From: Candidatus Rokuibacteriota bacterium
GTDB taxonomy: Bacteria; JAUVQV01
NCBI GenBank assembly: GCA_030609125.1
Contig: JAUWCW010000100.1
Coordinates: forward strand, 1-7,049
Length of the DNA stretch: 7,049 nt
Direction of reading: 5' to 3'
A program made the position numbers and the translations under genes. Below, piece after piece: positions 6,294 to 7,049 of this stretch (position 1 is the first letter of the stretch; each line of letters begins with the position of its first letter). The notes beneath the pieces are model-generated. The model did not search any database and was not told where the DNA came from. It saw only the letters and a list, made by a program, of their open reading frames with translations.

Positions 6294-7049
6294 ATGGCAG
6301 ACGAAGTCGGCGGCAAGCCGGCGAAAGAGTCCTTCGAGGAGCACGCCCCTCTCTCATCCGGCGCCTCATCCCGGGAAGACCACCTCAGACTGGAGCTGGG
6401 AAAGATCGTCGGTCGGGCCGTCGAGACCGGCGGCGGGGGCGTCCCGACAGGGAAGGGTCTCGAGGCGGATGAGAGACTGCGGGGCCTGGATTCCGACCTG
6501 GACTGCCGGGATGTCTACCGTGAGTTCGTCGAGCAGTCCAACGACGCCATGTACGTCGTCGATCTTTTCGGCAATTTCCGGTTTGTGAACCGCATGGCCT
6601 CGAAGCTCATCGGGCATCCGGAGGAGGATCTTCTCGGCAGGAGCATAGCCCGGTTCCTCTATCCCGAAGGGGTCAGGAAGGTGATATCCATCATTGCCAC
6701 CTTGATGAGAGGGAGGGAGGTCCACCCTCTCGAGCTCACCATAAGAACGGTTCACGGCGACAGGCTGGTGGAGTTGAAAACCACCCTGGTCAGAAGAGGA
6801 GAGTTTCCCATCGGGATTCTCGGTGTTGCCAGGGACGTGACGATGAGGGGGGAGGCCGAAAGAACGCCGGGCGAGGAGGAGGCGCTGCGCGAGAGCGAGA
6901 GGAAATACCGCCGGCTCATCAGGGACATCCCGGTCGTCACCTGGACCTCCGACGGTGAGGGGAAAACAATCTTCATCAGCCCCAACGTGACCAGGGTCTG
7001 CGGCTTCACCCCGGAGGAGATCTACGAGGGCGGCCACGAACTCTTTATG
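6294..7049 (+). CDS. PAS-domain sensor protein, N-terminal part (partial, probable sensor kinase)
   Basis: The frame is open from ATG 6294 to the window edge, giving 252 residues with no stop. Residues 1-72 are charged and show no recognisable domain, membrane segment or signal peptide, so the protein is probably cytoplasmic. PAS domain 1 covers about 73-185 (VYREFVEQSNDAMYVVDLFG start, FVNRMASKLIGHPEEDLLGR, and a PAC-like end GILGVARDVT). A short charged linker (about 186-202) leads to PAS domain 2 from about 203 (SERKYRRLIRDIP, WTSDGEGKTIFISPN, GFTPEEIYEGG). Proteins of this layout usually continue into a histidine kinase, sometimes a GGDEF or sigma54-activator domain, but the output domain lies outside the window. 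The gene follows rimO after 86 bases, with its own promoter-like sequence, so it is probably not just a read-through member of the upstream operon. No ligand can be inferred. Confidence 0.85.
   Translation, partial: MADEVGGKPAKESFEEHAPLSSGASSREDHLRLELGKIVGRAVETGGGGVPTGKGLEADERLRGLDSDLDCRDVYREFVEQSNDAMYVVDLFGNFRFVNRMASKLIGHPEEDLLGRSIARFLYPEGVRKVISIIATLMRGREVHPLELTIRTVHGDRLVELKTTLVRRGEFPIGILGVARDVTMRGEAERTPGEEEALRESERKYRRLIRDIPVVTWTSDGEGKTIFISPNVTRVCGFTPEEIYEGGHELFM

Overview
The window is GC-rich bacterial chromosome with all genes on the + strand, packed tightly and reading left to right. It holds the last 27 codons of carA, a small secreted protein gene, a complete carB, a gene fusing a STAS-like domain to an anti-sigma-type ATPase, rimO, and the 5' part of a PAS-domain sensor gene that runs off the right edge. 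High GC, strong G/C preference at third codon positions, and a PAS sensor beside housekeeping genes would suit a deltaproteobacterial-type organism (Desulfobacterota and relatives). That placement is an inference from style only; no taxonomic marker in the window settles it.

Region 1 (1-3840) is a carbamoyl-phosphate synthetase operon. The carA stop and the start of the next gene overlap as TGATG. That gene encodes a 179-residue protein with a clear Sec-type signal peptide, and carB starts 4 bases after its stop. CarA and CarB together make carbamoyl phosphate for pyrimidine and arginine synthesis. CarB here is full length and keeps the ATP-site, metal-site and allosteric-domain motifs, with several residues at the same numbers as in the E. 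coli protein.

Region 2 (3841-6207) follows an 88-base gap without a convincing terminator. It contains the STAS/HATPase fusion protein and, 5 bases downstream, rimO, the radical-SAM methylthiotransferase for ribosomal protein S12. The spacing suggests one transcript and coupled translation. The STAS half lacks the serine that is phosphorylated in classical anti-anti-sigma factors, and rimO carries a run of ten G inside its coding sequence.

Region 3 (6208-7049) begins with an 86-base AT-richer gap. It contains a good sigma70-like promoter (TTGACC-N17-TCTAAT, with the -35 inside the rimO 3' end), a perfect 14-base palindrome and a strong AAGGAGGT ribosome binding site, and then a gene for a protein with at least two PAS domains. 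This gene looks like the start of a separately controlled unit.

Most of the window is ordinary core metabolism. The points most worth a second look are the secreted protein embedded between carA and carB, the STAS-ATPase fusion coupled to rimO, the G10 tract, and the palindrome in the PAS gene leader. I see no tRNA, rRNA, CRISPR array, insertion sequence or attachment site, and no stretch over 300 bases without a gene.
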